12,729 nt of DNA. Origin: Simkania negevensis. Its GTDB lineage: Bacteria; Chlamydiota; Chlamydiia; Chlamydiales; JAFITR01. Below the pieces are notes generated by a model that searched no databases, was not told the DNA's origin, and saw only the letters and a program-made list of their open reading frames with translations. The DNA lies in assembly GCA_017116025.1 (NCBI GenBank), contig JAFITR010000031.1, positions 1-12,729 on the forward strand, written 5' to 3'. Shown here piece by piece: positions 1 through 6,284 of the stretch. The translations under genes were made by a program, and so were the position numbers. Every line of letters begins with the position of its first letter. The first letter of the stretch is position 1.

Positions 1-28
1 CTCACGTTAAGCTTACGTCGAATTCACG

Positions 29-1153
29 CTAGTTATCTAGTGATTCTTGGAATTTTTTAAATAGATTCCCATGTTGTATCGGTTGGAACCTTGGGTCTTG
101 GGTCGTTTGTTTTGTGATATCCATCCCTTCGCGTTGTGCGCATTCGAGCCATCCGACGGCGGGTTTTTCTTCAATGAGGGCGGCGAGGGAGATCGCATTA
201 TAGAAGGCGACTTCTGCTGTAGGGTATAGGGAGTAGAGATGGTTTCCTACTTTGGCGGCGAGGGGGAAGTTTTGTTGTTCGCACGCGAGCTGTTGTAAGA
301 TGATCAGTGAATCGATGGAGAGGGTTTGTTCGATGGGGGCGAGGATCTCATATGCTTCTTTTTTTCTGTTGTGCGTGAGGTAGATTTGAGCGAGTTGTTC
401 TGTTGCGGTACTGAAGATAAGTCCCTTTTTTGTTTCTGCTCTGATGTGTAAGAAAAGTGTAGCGGCCTCTTCGAGGCGCCCCTCCTCCACGAGCTTCTTG
501 GCTTTGGATAACGTCTCTTGGTGTGTTTCGTTACGGTCTTGGTGGCTCATATGTCGTACTGTTTGCCACATGCGGAAGCTTTCGAAGCAGAAGAAGGAGA
601 AGAGCATGGCGGCGATGATGTATCCGGTAGTGACAGCGATGAAGCTTAGTACGATAGCGACGCAGAAGCTGATCATGGCGGCAATTTTTGTCCCTCGGTG
701 TTTGAAAATCGCTTCCATGATGACGCGCATGAGGTGGCCGCCGTCGAGGGGCAGCACGGGCAGTAAGTTGACGATGGACCAAAAAATATTGACGATGATG
801 GTGATGGTGAGTGCGGGGTAGAGGATTTTTACTTCTGGCGACAGTGATGAGCGGGCGGCGGCGGCTACTGCGCTGAGGAGGAATCCTGCGATGGGTCCAT
901 TGAGGATGATGATGAACTCTTGCCACGGTTTGACTTTAGGCCCTGATCGTGTTGTCACCCCTCCGAAGAAAGTGATGGTGATATGGACATTTTGTCGAAA
1001 CCCTTTTGCTGTGATGGCATGTCCTAGCTCGTGGACTAATATGGAGACGAAGATAATAACGATCCAGATGAGTGTGCCGATAAAAGAGGAGGAGTTAAGC
1101 CATCCGATGAGTGCGGCGAAGAGCCAGAAGAGGGGGTGTATAGATAGAGGCAT
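29..1153 (-). CDS. M50 site-2 protease with C-terminal TPR-like region
   Basis: Predicted integral-membrane zinc metalloprotease of the M50 (site-2 protease, SpoIVFB-like) family, 374 residues. The N-terminus opens with a hydrophobic segment (residues 7-20). A second helix (about 24-43) carries the zinc motif HELGH at 41-45. NGP near residue 85 and N-x-x-P-x-x-P-L-D-G-G-H at 129-140 supply the third zinc ligand (Asp137). Further hydrophobic stretches lie at about 80-99, 111-134 and 156-193. There is no PDZ domain, unlike RseP. From about residue 205 the protein becomes soluble and helical, with a pattern suggesting two or three degenerate tetratricopeptide-like repeats to the end. The family cleaves substrates within the membrane; the substrate here is unknown. 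The ATG lies 21 bases after sucD, with a weak GGTGG upstream, so it is probably co-transcribed as the last gene of the sucCD operon. Family call firm, TPR call moderate. Confidence 0.88.
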   Translation of the reverse strand: MPLSIHPLFWLFAALIGWLNSSSFIGTLIWIVIIFVSILVHELGHAITAKGFRQNVHITITFFGGVTTRSGPKVKPWQEFIIILNGPIAGFLLSAVAAAARSSLSPEVKILYPALTITIIVNIFWSIVNLLPVLPLDGGHLMRVIMEAIFKHRGTKIAAMISFCVAIVLSFIAVTTGYIIAAMLFSFFCFESFRMWQTVRHMSHQDRNETHQETLSKAKKLVEEGRLEEAATLFLHIRAETKKGLIFSTATEQLAQIYLTHNRKKEAYEILAPIEQTLSIDSLIILQQLACEQQNFPLAAKVGNHLYSLYPTAEVAFYNAISLAALIEEKPAVGWLECAQREGMDITKQTTQDPRFQPIQHGNLFKKFQESLDN

Positions 1154-1174
1154 ATGCCACCGTAGGCGTTTTTT

Positions 1175-2050
1175 TTATTGTTCGATGGCGCGTTTGATCG
1201 CGTTTCCCATTTCTGCAGGGGTGTCGGCGACGACGACGCCTGCTTGGCGTAGAGCCTCGATCTTCGCTTGTGCTGTCCCCTGGCCTCCAGAGATGATTGC
1301 TCCGGCGTGCCCCATGCGTCGTCCTGGCGGCGCCGTTTTTCCTGCAATGAATGCTGCTGTGATTTTCTTTCCGTGTTGTTGTATCCATGCTGCGGCGTCT
1401 TCTTCTGCGTTGCCACCGATCTCGCCGATTAGTAAGACTGCTTTTGTGTGAGGGTCGTTGTTGAAAAGGTCAAGGGCGTCGATGAAATTTGTGCCGTTGA
1501 GAGGGTCGCCGCCAATACCGATGCATGTGGACTGTCCCAACCCGAGCTGTGTCGTCTGCCATACCGCTTCGTAGGTGAGTGTTCCTGAACGTGAGATGAT
1601 GCCCACATTGCCGGGTTTGTGGATGTATCCGGGCATGATCCCTATCTTGCATTTTCCTGGAGAGATGACGCCTGGACAATTGGGACCGATGAGTCTACTC
1701 GTTGCGCTGCGTCGCATGACTTGGCTCACTTCAAGCATATCGCGTATGGGGATGCCCTCGGTAATGCATATAATAAGAGGGATCTGAGCTTCTTCCGCTT
1801 CGAGGATCGCATCGGCAGCGGCGAAGGGGGGGACGAAGATCATTGTGGCGTTACAGCGAGTTTGTTGTTTGGCTTCGCGGACAGTATTGAAGACAGGGAG
1901 GTCGAGGATGGTCTGGCCGCCTTTGCCAGGAGTGACACCTCCGACGACCTTGGTGCCGTACTCCTTGCATTGTTCCGTGTGAAAGAGGCCAAACTTCCCT
2001 GTTATGCCTTGTGTGATGAGGCGCGTCTTTTCATCGATGAGGATAGGCAT
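1175..2050 (-). CDS. sucD: Succinyl-CoA synthetase (ADP/GDP-forming) alpha subunit
   Basis: Alpha subunit of succinyl-CoA ligase, 291 residues, the usual length. With SucC it converts succinyl-CoA plus ADP or GDP and phosphate to succinate, CoA and ATP or GTP in the cytoplasmic TCA cycle. The N-terminal CoA-binding Rossmann region shows QGITG (14-18) and GGVTPGKGG (37-45). The GPNCPGVISPG loop is at 122-132. The phosphohistidine motif RMGHAGAIISGG contains the catalytic His, residue 248 here and equivalent to His246 of the E. coli enzyme. The ATG is preceded by AAAGGAG located within the end of sucC. The stop of sucC is only two bases upstream, so the two subunits are almost certainly translationally coupled. 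Nothing is missing or truncated. Confidence 0.97.
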   Translation of the reverse strand: MPILIDEKTRLITQGITGKFGLFHTEQCKEYGTKVVGGVTPGKGGQTILDLPVFNTVREAKQQTRCNATMIFVPPFAAADAILEAEEAQIPLIICITEGIPIRDMLEVSQVMRRSATSRLIGPNCPGVISPGKCKIGIMPGYIHKPGNVGIISRSGTLTYEAVWQTTQLGLGQSTCIGIGGDPLNGTNFIDALDLFNNDPHTKAVLLIGEIGGNAEEDAAAWIQQHGKKITAAFIAGKTAPPGRRMGHAGAIISGGQGTAQAKIEALRQAGVVVADTPAEMGNAIKRAIEQ

Positions 2051-2052
2051 TG

Positions 2053-3219
2053 TTAGGCTCCTTTGATGGCGTTAACGATTGTTTCTGCTGCCTGGCCCAT
2101 GGTGGTGGCGGTGATGATATTGAGCGGAGAGGCTCTAAGAAGCTCTCTTCCTCTTTCTACGTTGGTGCCTTCCATCCGTACGACGAGAGGGACGCAGACT
2201 TGTAGCTCTTCTGCTGCGGCGATCACGCCCTCGGCGAGGGTGGTGCAGTCTAGGATGCCGCCAAAGATGTTGACGAGGATACCTTTGACCTTCGGGTCGC
2301 GCAGGATGATCTTGAAGCCGCGGGCAACTTTCTCCTTGCTCGCGCTGCCGCCGACATCAAGGAAATTGGCAGGGGTGGCGCCATAGAACTGGATGATGTC
2401 CATCGTTGCCATGGCGAGGCCTGCACCGTTGACTAGGCAGCCGATGTTGCCGTCTAGGCCGATATAGGCGAGGTCGGCTTCCTTGGCGTCTACCTCCTGC
2501 TGGAGCTGTTGAGAGGGGTCGTAGCAGTGTGCTAGCTCTTGTTGTCTAAAGAGGGCGTTGTCATCGATGGTGAGCTTGGCGTCGATGGCGAAAATGTCGC
2601 CGTCAGCTGTTTCTATCAGAGGGTTGATCTCGAGGAGGGAGGCGTCGCTGTCGATGAACGCTTTGGCAAGGCCCGATACCGTAGCGACACCCTGCTTGGC
2701 AGTCTCACCCCGCCAGCCCATGAAACTTGCTATTACCCTCTGCTGATAGGGACGTAGTGTGCCGTCGAAGGCGACCGGTAGAGAGAGTAGCTTGTCGGGT
2801 TTGGTCGCTGCTATCTCCTCAATGTCCATCCCCCCTTCCGGAGAGATGAGTAGGGTGGGAATGGCGCTGTTGCGGTCGATGATCATCCCTACGTAGTACT
2901 CTTTTTTGATCTCTTTGGCCGCAGAGACGAGGATCTGGTGGGCGATGATACCTTGTGGCCCCGTCTGTTGGTTGACGATCTTTAGGCCGATGAGCTCTTC
3001 AGCTTTTTGCTTGACCTCATCAAGATTCTTGGCAAACTTCACACCTCCCGCCTTGCCTCTGCCTCCCGCGTGTACCTGTACCTTAAGGACAACTTCTTCT
3101 AGGGATAGCCTTTCTGCGATGCGTACCGCCTCTTCCGCACTGGCTGCTACGCCAAAGGGAGGGATAGGAACTCTGTATTTCTGAAGGAGTTTCTTCGCCT
3201 GATATTCGTGTAGATGCAT
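2053..3219 (-). CDS. sucC: Succinyl-CoA synthetase beta subunit
   Basis: Beta subunit of succinyl-CoA ligase. I place the start at the ATG ending at 3219 (MHLHEYQAKKLL), giving 388 residues, the same length as E. coli SucC, whose N-terminus MNLHEYQAK is very similar. A reading frame continues six codons further upstream to a TTG, but that start has no family support, and AGGGGGAAGGG directly precedes the ATG. An ATP-grasp domain occupies the N-terminal half, with HAGGRGKAGG at 51-60 and the metal-binding EINPL at 197-201. The C-terminal ligase domain carries VNIFGGI (316-322) and RMEGTN (348-353), near the site that meets the phosphohistidine loop of SucD. It is first in the sucC-sucD-M50 operon and divergent from ftsY. 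In Chlamydia sucC also lies beside ftsY, as I recall. Confidence 0.97.
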   Translation of the reverse strand: MHLHEYQAKKLLQKYRVPIPPFGVAASAEEAVRIAERLSLEEVVLKVQVHAGGRGKAGGVKFAKNLDEVKQKAEELIGLKIVNQQTGPQGIIAHQILVSAAKEIKKEYYVGMIIDRNSAIPTLLISPEGGMDIEEIAATKPDKLLSLPVAFDGTLRPYQQRVIASFMGWRGETAKQGVATVSGLAKAFIDSDASLLEINPLIETADGDIFAIDAKLTIDDNALFRQQELAHCYDPSQQLQQEVDAKEADLAYIGLDGNIGCLVNGAGLAMATMDIIQFYGATPANFLDVGGSASKEKVARGFKIILRDPKVKGILVNIFGGILDCTTLAEGVIAAAEELQVCVPLVVRMEGTNVERGRELLRASPLNIITATTMGQAAETIVNAIKGA

Positions 3220-3280
3220 CCCTTCCCCCTGTTCCAATTCTTATTTTACCGTCGATCTCTCTGACTCAGTGGTAAATTTG

Positions 3281-3322
3281 TGTCAATAACAAGTGACCTC
3301 GCAGCCTTAGTGGTTATTGATA
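3281..3322. promoter_or_regulatory. Inverted GTTATTGAYA pair between sucC and ftsY; candidate divergent promoter or operator
   Basis: TGTCAATAAC (3281-3290) and GTTATTGATA (3313-3322) are inverted copies matching at 9 of 10 positions, separated by 22 bases. Each contains a sigma-70-like -35 hexamer pointing outward: TTGACA on the minus strand toward sucC and TTGATA on the plus strand toward ftsY. A plausible plus-strand -10 is GATAAA (3342-3347), preceded by TG but at a long 19-base spacing. On the minus strand no good -10 lies at the expected distance. The nearest good match is TAAAAT (read on the minus strand, 3243-3248), too far from TTGACA to pair with it. The repeat is seen directly; the promoter or operator role is inference. 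Confidence 0.4.
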
Positions 3323-3380
3323 TAACAAAACCATCTTATGTGATAAATTCTTACTTTCTCAACCTAAAAAAACAAATTCT

Positions 3381-4304
3381 ATGCTCTTTCGTATACTCAA
3401 AATAGGTTACCAAAAATTTGCCTCCCTCTTCACCAAAACGGGTTCCGTCTTAGGTAAAAAGGTGCGGACGATTGTCAAAGGGAAGCTTTCTCAAAACGCT
3501 TTGGAGGGGCTGGAAAAGCTGTTTTACGAAGCAGACCTCGGTGTGGCAACTGTCGATTTGCTCATGGAACGTTGTCGTGAACTGATGGAATCCGATCCTG
3601 ATGCTTCTGTAGAAAAGTTGATTGGGACGATAGAAGCTGAGTTGATTGAGCAGCTGGAAAAATATTCGCAAGAAGTCTCTCTTGTTTCTGCTGGAGAGCC
3701 GACGGTGATTTTGGTCGTTGGAGTCAATGGCAGTGGAAAAACGACATCTGTTGCTAAGCTTGCTAACCATTTTAAAAAAGAAGGAAAGAAGGTCTTGTTG
3801 TGCGCAGCTGATACCTTTCGTGCTGCTGCGATAGAGCAGCTTGCTCTTTGGGCAGAGAGGCTTGGTGTTGAACTTGTTAAAGGGCAGCCAAGGAGTGATC
3901 CGGCAGCGGTTGTTTTCGATGGTATCACGGCAGCGAAGGCGCGTGCGTGTGACGTCGTCCTTGTCGATACCGCCGGCAGGCTGCATACCAAAGAAGATCT
4001 TATGCATGAGCTGAACAAAGTTCGGCGTGTGAGTGCCAAAGCGCAAGAAGGAGCGCCCCACGAGACCCTTCTTGTTGTCGATGCATCAACAGGACAGAAC
4101 GCCATCGAGCAGGCAAAGACATTCCACAAGTTTACACCCATTACAGGTCTTGTGTTGACAAAGCTTGATGGCTCCGCCAAAGGAGGTGTTGTCATTGCTA
4201 TTCAAAACGAACTTAAAATTCCTGTGAAGTTTGTCGGCGTAGGCGAGGGACTTGACGATCTTGAGCCTTTTGATCCCTCAGCCTTCGTCAAATCACTCTT
4301 CTAA
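3381..4304 (+). CDS. ftsY: Signal recognition particle receptor FtsY
   Basis: GTPase that docks the SRP-ribosome complex at the inner membrane for co-translational insertion of membrane proteins. The NG core is complete. An N-domain helical bundle covers about residues 20-95. The G domain has G1 GVNGSGKTT (114-122), the DTFRAAA insertion-box motif (144-150), G3 DTAGR (196-200), G4 TKLDGSAKGG (260-269) and the closing GVGEGLDDLEPF (286-297). At 307 residues it lacks the long acidic A domain of E. coli FtsY. It starts with a short basic and hydrophobic segment (MLFRILKIGYQKFASLF) that could act as the membrane-targeting amphipathic helix. No Shine-Dalgarno is visible before the ATG; the upstream bases are A-rich. 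It is a single gene, divergent from sucC and convergent with the BI-1-type gene. Confidence 0.97.
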   Translation: MLFRILKIGYQKFASLFTKTGSVLGKKVRTIVKGKLSQNALEGLEKLFYEADLGVATVDLLMERCRELMESDPDASVEKLIGTIEAELIEQLEKYSQEVSLVSAGEPTVILVVGVNGSGKTTSVAKLANHFKKEGKKVLLCAADTFRAAAIEQLALWAERLGVELVKGQPRSDPAAVVFDGITAAKARACDVVLVDTAGRLHTKEDLMHELNKVRRVSAKAQEGAPHETLLVVDASTGQNAIEQAKTFHKFTPITGLVLTKLDGSAKGGVVIAIQNELKIPVKFVGVGEGLDDLEPFDPSAFVKSLF

Positions 4305-4409
4305 GAGGTTTAAAGAGCCACGGAAAGGAACAAGATAAGCAAGATGGAAAGATAGAGAGGATCGCTATCTATAAATCAGCAGTCCATAGGAGTTCGTTAT
4401 TGTTTCTTT

Positions 4410-4499
4410 AGGCCGAAGGTCTGAAACCACGCCGAAGGTCAAATCAGGCCGAAGGTCTGAAACCAGGCCGAAGGTCTGAAACCAGGCCGAAGGTCTGGA
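4410..4499 (+). repeat. Left tandem array, 19-base unit with CAGGCCGAAGGTCTG core
   Basis: Five head-to-tail copies start at 4410, 4429, 4446, 4465 and 4484. Copies 3 to 5 have an exact 19-base period and identical cores. Copy 2 is degenerate and two bases short. Each core can fold as a six-base-pair hairpin with a GAA loop, CAGGCC paired to GGTCTG through one G-U wobble. Confidence 0.9.
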
Positions 4500-4508
4500 A
4501 TGTAACAG

Positions 4509-4527
4509 CCCAGGGCAACGCCCTGGG
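4509..4527 (+). repeat. Hairpin P1, left arm
   Basis: Perfect eight-base-pair palindrome CCCAGGGC, loop AAC, GCCCTGGG. It is preceded by TGTAACAG, which is identical in the right arm and in the copy at the window end. No U-run follows, so it is not a textbook intrinsic terminator. Confidence 0.9.
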
Positions 4528-4543
4528 TACCTCACAACGGTAT

Positions 4544-4564
4544 TTGCAGCCTGAAAGGCTGCAA
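4544..4564 (+). repeat. Hairpin P2, left arm
   Basis: Perfect eight-base-pair palindrome TTGCAGCC, loop TGAAA, GGCTGCAA, lying 16 bases after P1. The same stem and loop recur inverted at 4665-4685. Confidence 0.9.
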
Positions 4565-4664
4565 TATTCGGCATGGTTTAAAAACGGTATCCGAGTAATT
4601 ACACGATCGTTTCAATATAAATGCCGTCGCTTTTTGAAAAAATATCTGCTGGATTGAATGAATA

Positions 4665-4685
4665 TTGCAGCCTTTCAGGCTGCAA
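4665..4685 (-). repeat. Hairpin P2, right arm (inverted copy)
   Basis: Exact inverted copy of the left-arm hairpin at 4544-4564. The stems are identical and the loop reads TTTCA on the plus strand, which is TGAAA on the minus strand. Confidence 0.9.
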
Positions 4686-4701
4686 AGACTGCGTGGCAAT
4701 A

Positions 4702-4720
4702 CCCAGGGCGCTGCCCTGGG
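4702..4720 (-). repeat. Hairpin P1, right arm (inverted copy)
   Basis: Inverted copy of the left P1 hairpin. Both eight-base stem strands are identical to the left copy. The loop is AGC on the minus strand against AAC on the left. Confidence 0.9.
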
Positions 4721-4731
4721 CTGTTACATTC

Positions 4732-4786
4732 CAGACCTTCGGCCTGATTCCAGACCTTCGGCCTGTTGTCAGACACCTTCGGTCTG
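4732..4786 (-). repeat. Right tandem array, 19-base unit
   Basis: Three copies begin at 4732, 4751 and 4770, again with an exact 19-base period and in inverse orientation to the left array. The first two are exact inverses of the left core. The third, CAGACACCTTCGGTCTG, has a two-base insertion that folds as a bulge, and it carries an A-T pair where the other copies have a G-U wobble. Confidence 0.88.
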
Positions 4787-4826
4787 ATTTTGACGAACGG
4801 TCTTCCGGGATCCGTTTCTTCCGGTA

Positions 4827-5555
4827 CTAGCGTCTGCCGCCGCCAGCAAAGATGCTGAGCAGATACCAGAAGATCATGATGACGTTGATGTACATCCTCA
4901 GCGCCATGACGAGTGATAGTTTCATCGCCATCGTCGACTGGCCACTCGTTTGGTAGGCGAGCCTGCGTATCTGCTGGGCGTCGAAGGCGGTAAGGCCTGT
5001 GAAGATGATGAGGCCGAGGTAGCTGATGAGGAGGTGGAAGAAGGTCATCTTGATGAAGAACGATAGAACGAAATAGACAAGAGTGGCGCCGATGAGGCCG
5101 ACGAGAGCAAAAGATAGAATCCTGCCTATTGTCGTTAAGTCACTCTTGGTAAACATGCCGTAGAGCATGGCGATACCGAAAACAGTGCCCCCTGTGGCAA
5201 AAGCCGACCAGATGGCTGAGGCCCCGGCGATAGCAGCGTAATAGGGAATTGCTGTGCCGAAAAAGATGCCTTGGAAAGCGGCATAGACGAGGAAGAGAGT
5301 CGATAGTGTGGTGAAGCTAAAAGTCTGAATCTTGAAGTTGATGAGCAAGGCAATGCCTAAGGTGGCAAAGCCAAGCAAAAGGGTGTAAGGGGCGAGTGCC
5401 CTGGACCAGCCGGAGTTGATGACGACAAAAGCAACCAATGCTGTCATCAATAAACCTAAAGTCATCCAGCCATATACGCGGGTGGAAAACTCCCCGACAA
5501 CAGCATTGGTGTCTCGACTGGATCCCTGGACGTAGCCTCTATCATAGTGAGCCAT
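4827..5555 (-). CDS. Bax inhibitor-1 / YccA-YbhL family membrane protein
   Basis: Integral membrane protein of the BI-1 (UPF0005) family, 242 residues with about seven hydrophobic segments. The C-terminal half carries the family signature: YLGLIIFTGLTAFDAQQIRRLA (about 179-200, with the conserved Asp192 in FDAQ), then the last membrane segment and the basic tail SIFAGGGRR. The family includes E. coli YccA, which binds and restrains the FtsH protease, and YbhL. Other members act as pH-sensitive calcium leak channels. Which role applies here cannot be read from sequence. Chlamydia has a yccA homologue next to ftsY, and the same adjacency is kept. The ATG is preceded by AAGGAG at a somewhat long 12-base spacing. 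It probably shares a transcript with the stress-protein gene 47 bases upstream. Confidence 0.92.
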   Translation of the reverse strand: MAHYDRGYVQGSSRDTNAVVGEFSTRVYGWMTLGLLMTALVAFVVINSGWSRALAPYTLLLGFATLGIALLINFKIQTFSFTTLSTLFLVYAAFQGIFFGTAIPYYAAIAGASAIWSAFATGGTVFGIAMLYGMFTKSDLTTIGRILSFALVGLIGATLVYFVLSFFIKMTFFHLLISYLGLIIFTGLTAFDAQQIRRLAYQTSGQSTMAMKLSLVMALRMYINVIMIFWYLLSIFAGGGRR

Positions 5556-5602
5556 AGTGTTCTTAAACTCCTTAGAAGTTTCAATAGGCTAACAGTATAA
5601 AG

Positions 5603-6091
5603 CTATTTCGTTGCTGTTGCTAGCTCTTTTTTTGCCCCAGAGATTCTGTTCGCTGCGTTGACGTTGACGGCGAGGACGTCGCACTTTGCCCCATGGAGAA
5701 CGCTGTTGGCTGTAGAACCTAGAAGCAGCAGGCTGAGGCCGTGACGGCCGTGGCTGCCGACGACAACAAGGTCGACACCCATTTTGTCGGCAGCAGTGAG
5801 GATCATGTCCTTGGTGTTGCCTACATATAGCAGCTGGTCCTGTGCGGGAATCCCTAGTTTTTTGCCAAGAGTGCGTAGTTTGTTTTTGGCTATCTTCTCC
5901 GATTCCTCTTTCCACTCTGTGCTGATCTCGAGGGTCGCATGGGGAATCGTGTAGTTTTTAAACTCGATGACGTGGACTAAAGAGACGCGGGCATCTGTTG
6001 AGCGCGCAATATCCATAGCGTGTTCTGCAACAGGTTCGTCGTCTTCTGGTAAAAGGTCTATTGCTACTAGGATATGAGTGTATTTTGCCAT
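5603..6091 (-). CDS. Universal stress protein, UspA family, ATP-binding type
   Basis: Small cytoplasmic alpha/beta protein of the universal stress family, 162 residues, about the single-domain length. It begins HILVAIDLLPEDD (6-18) with the conserved Asp11. Near the C-terminus it has GSHGRHGLSLLLLGST (112-127), which fits the G-2x-G-9x-G-S/T nucleotide-binding pattern. It is therefore expected to bind ATP, unlike the UspA subtype. Such proteins typically form dimers and are induced by stress, but the target here is unknown. AAGGAGA nine bases before the ATG is a good ribosome binding site. It is transcribed leftward, ahead of the BI-1-type gene and divergent from glmM. I do not recall a usp gene at this place in Chlamydia, so it may be an insertion or a lineage-specific retention. 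Confidence 0.93.
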   Translation of the reverse strand: MAKYTHILVAIDLLPEDDEPVAEHAMDIARSTDARVSLVHVIEFKNYTIPHATLEISTEWKEESEKIAKNKLRTLGKKLGIPAQDQLLYVGNTKDMILTAADKMGVDLVVVGSHGRHGLSLLLLGSTANSVLHGAKCDVLAVNVNAANRISGAKKELATATK

Positions 6092-6149
6092 TGTACTTAT
6101 TCTCCTTAGCTAAGTTATTTTTTAAACTGGCCGCATGATTAGGATTGGC

Positions 6150-6180
6150 TCTATATCATTTCCAAGATTTAAAAGTCCAA
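6150..6180 (-). promoter_or_regulatory. Candidate promoter for usp and the BI-1-type gene
   Basis: On the minus strand TTGGAC (6175-6180) is followed after 19 bases by TATAGA (6150-6155). The -10 is preceded by TG one base upstream (TGATATAGA), an extended -10. Transcription would begin about 50 bases before the usp ATG. The spacing is longer than ideal, so confidence is modest. Confidence 0.4.
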
Positions 6181-6204
6181 CTTTGACCAGGTCCGCAGGT
6201 TCGG

Positions 6205-6252
6205 TAACCAGATGAGCCACAAGAACCACTGCTCTCAGTGGTTCACTGGTTA
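6205..6252. repeat. Nested inverted repeat in the usp-glmM divergent region
   Basis: The inner stem is nine perfect base pairs, GAACCACTG (6223-6231) and CAGTGGTTC (6236-6244), with loop CTCT. The outer stem is seven perfect pairs, TAACCAG (6205-6211) and CTGGTTA (6246-6252). An 11-base interior segment separates the stems on the left and one base on the right. It lies upstream of both predicted promoters, so it is more likely a DNA-level operator, a cruciform or a separate small transcript than a leader structure. No T-run follows on either strand. Confidence 0.75.
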
Positions 6253-6284
6253 TTTACAACAATGCTCGAGGTGCACAAAATAGG

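Larger units (their letters stand above)
4410..4786. repeat. Composite mirror-image hairpin array (REP/MITE-like)
   Basis: This element fills most of the 522-base gene-free region between the convergent genes ftsY and the BI-1-type gene. Reading inward from the left: a tandem array of a 19-base unit, hairpin P1 with stem CCCAGGGC/GCCCTGGG, a 16-base linker, and hairpin P2 with stem TTGCAGCC/GGCTGCAA. The same modules then return in reverse order and orientation from 4665 to 4786. The arms (about 4445-4569 and 4660-4786) are therefore long inverted repeats around roughly 90 unique bases. No transposase gene is present. The centre contains CGGCAT (4569-4574) and its inverse ATGCCG (4621-4626). 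The structure resembles dispersed palindromic elements such as REP/BIME or MITEs. Possible roles are bidirectional terminator, mRNA stabiliser or simple mobile parasite; none is proven. The rest of the gap (4305-4409, 4787-4826) shows nothing I can name. Confidence 0.85.

Noticed and set aside
3220..3237. Six-codon upstream extension of sucC from a TTG.
   Set aside because: MHLHEYQAKKLL matches the known SucC N-terminus, and the purine-rich box directly precedes that ATG.
4410..4499. CRISPR array.
   Set aside because: The copies are nearly contiguous with four-base spacers of repeated sequence. There are no unique spacers of about 30 bases and no cas genes.
4509..4527. Intrinsic terminator for ftsY.
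   Set aside because: The stem is strong and GC-rich, but no U-run follows on either strand and it lies over 200 bases after the stop. A terminator role for the array as a whole stays possible but is not shown.
4365..4574. Open frame of 69 codons on the minus strand inside the hairpin array.
   Set aside because: It consists of translated repeat units and palindromes, has no family similarity that I recognise and no ribosome binding site. Repeat arrays of this kind often produce spurious frames.
4621..4830. Open frame of 69 codons on the plus strand through the right arm of the array.
   Set aside because: It is mostly the inverse of the same repeat modules, and its end overlaps the stop of the BI-1-type gene. 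No coding signal beyond the open frame.
6198..6252. A tRNA-like or riboswitch fold upstream of glmM.
   Set aside because: GGTTCGGTAACC resembles a T-arm, but there is no acceptor stem, anticodon arm or spacing of a tRNA. The region is upstream of the predicted glmM promoter, so a leader riboswitch is unlikely.
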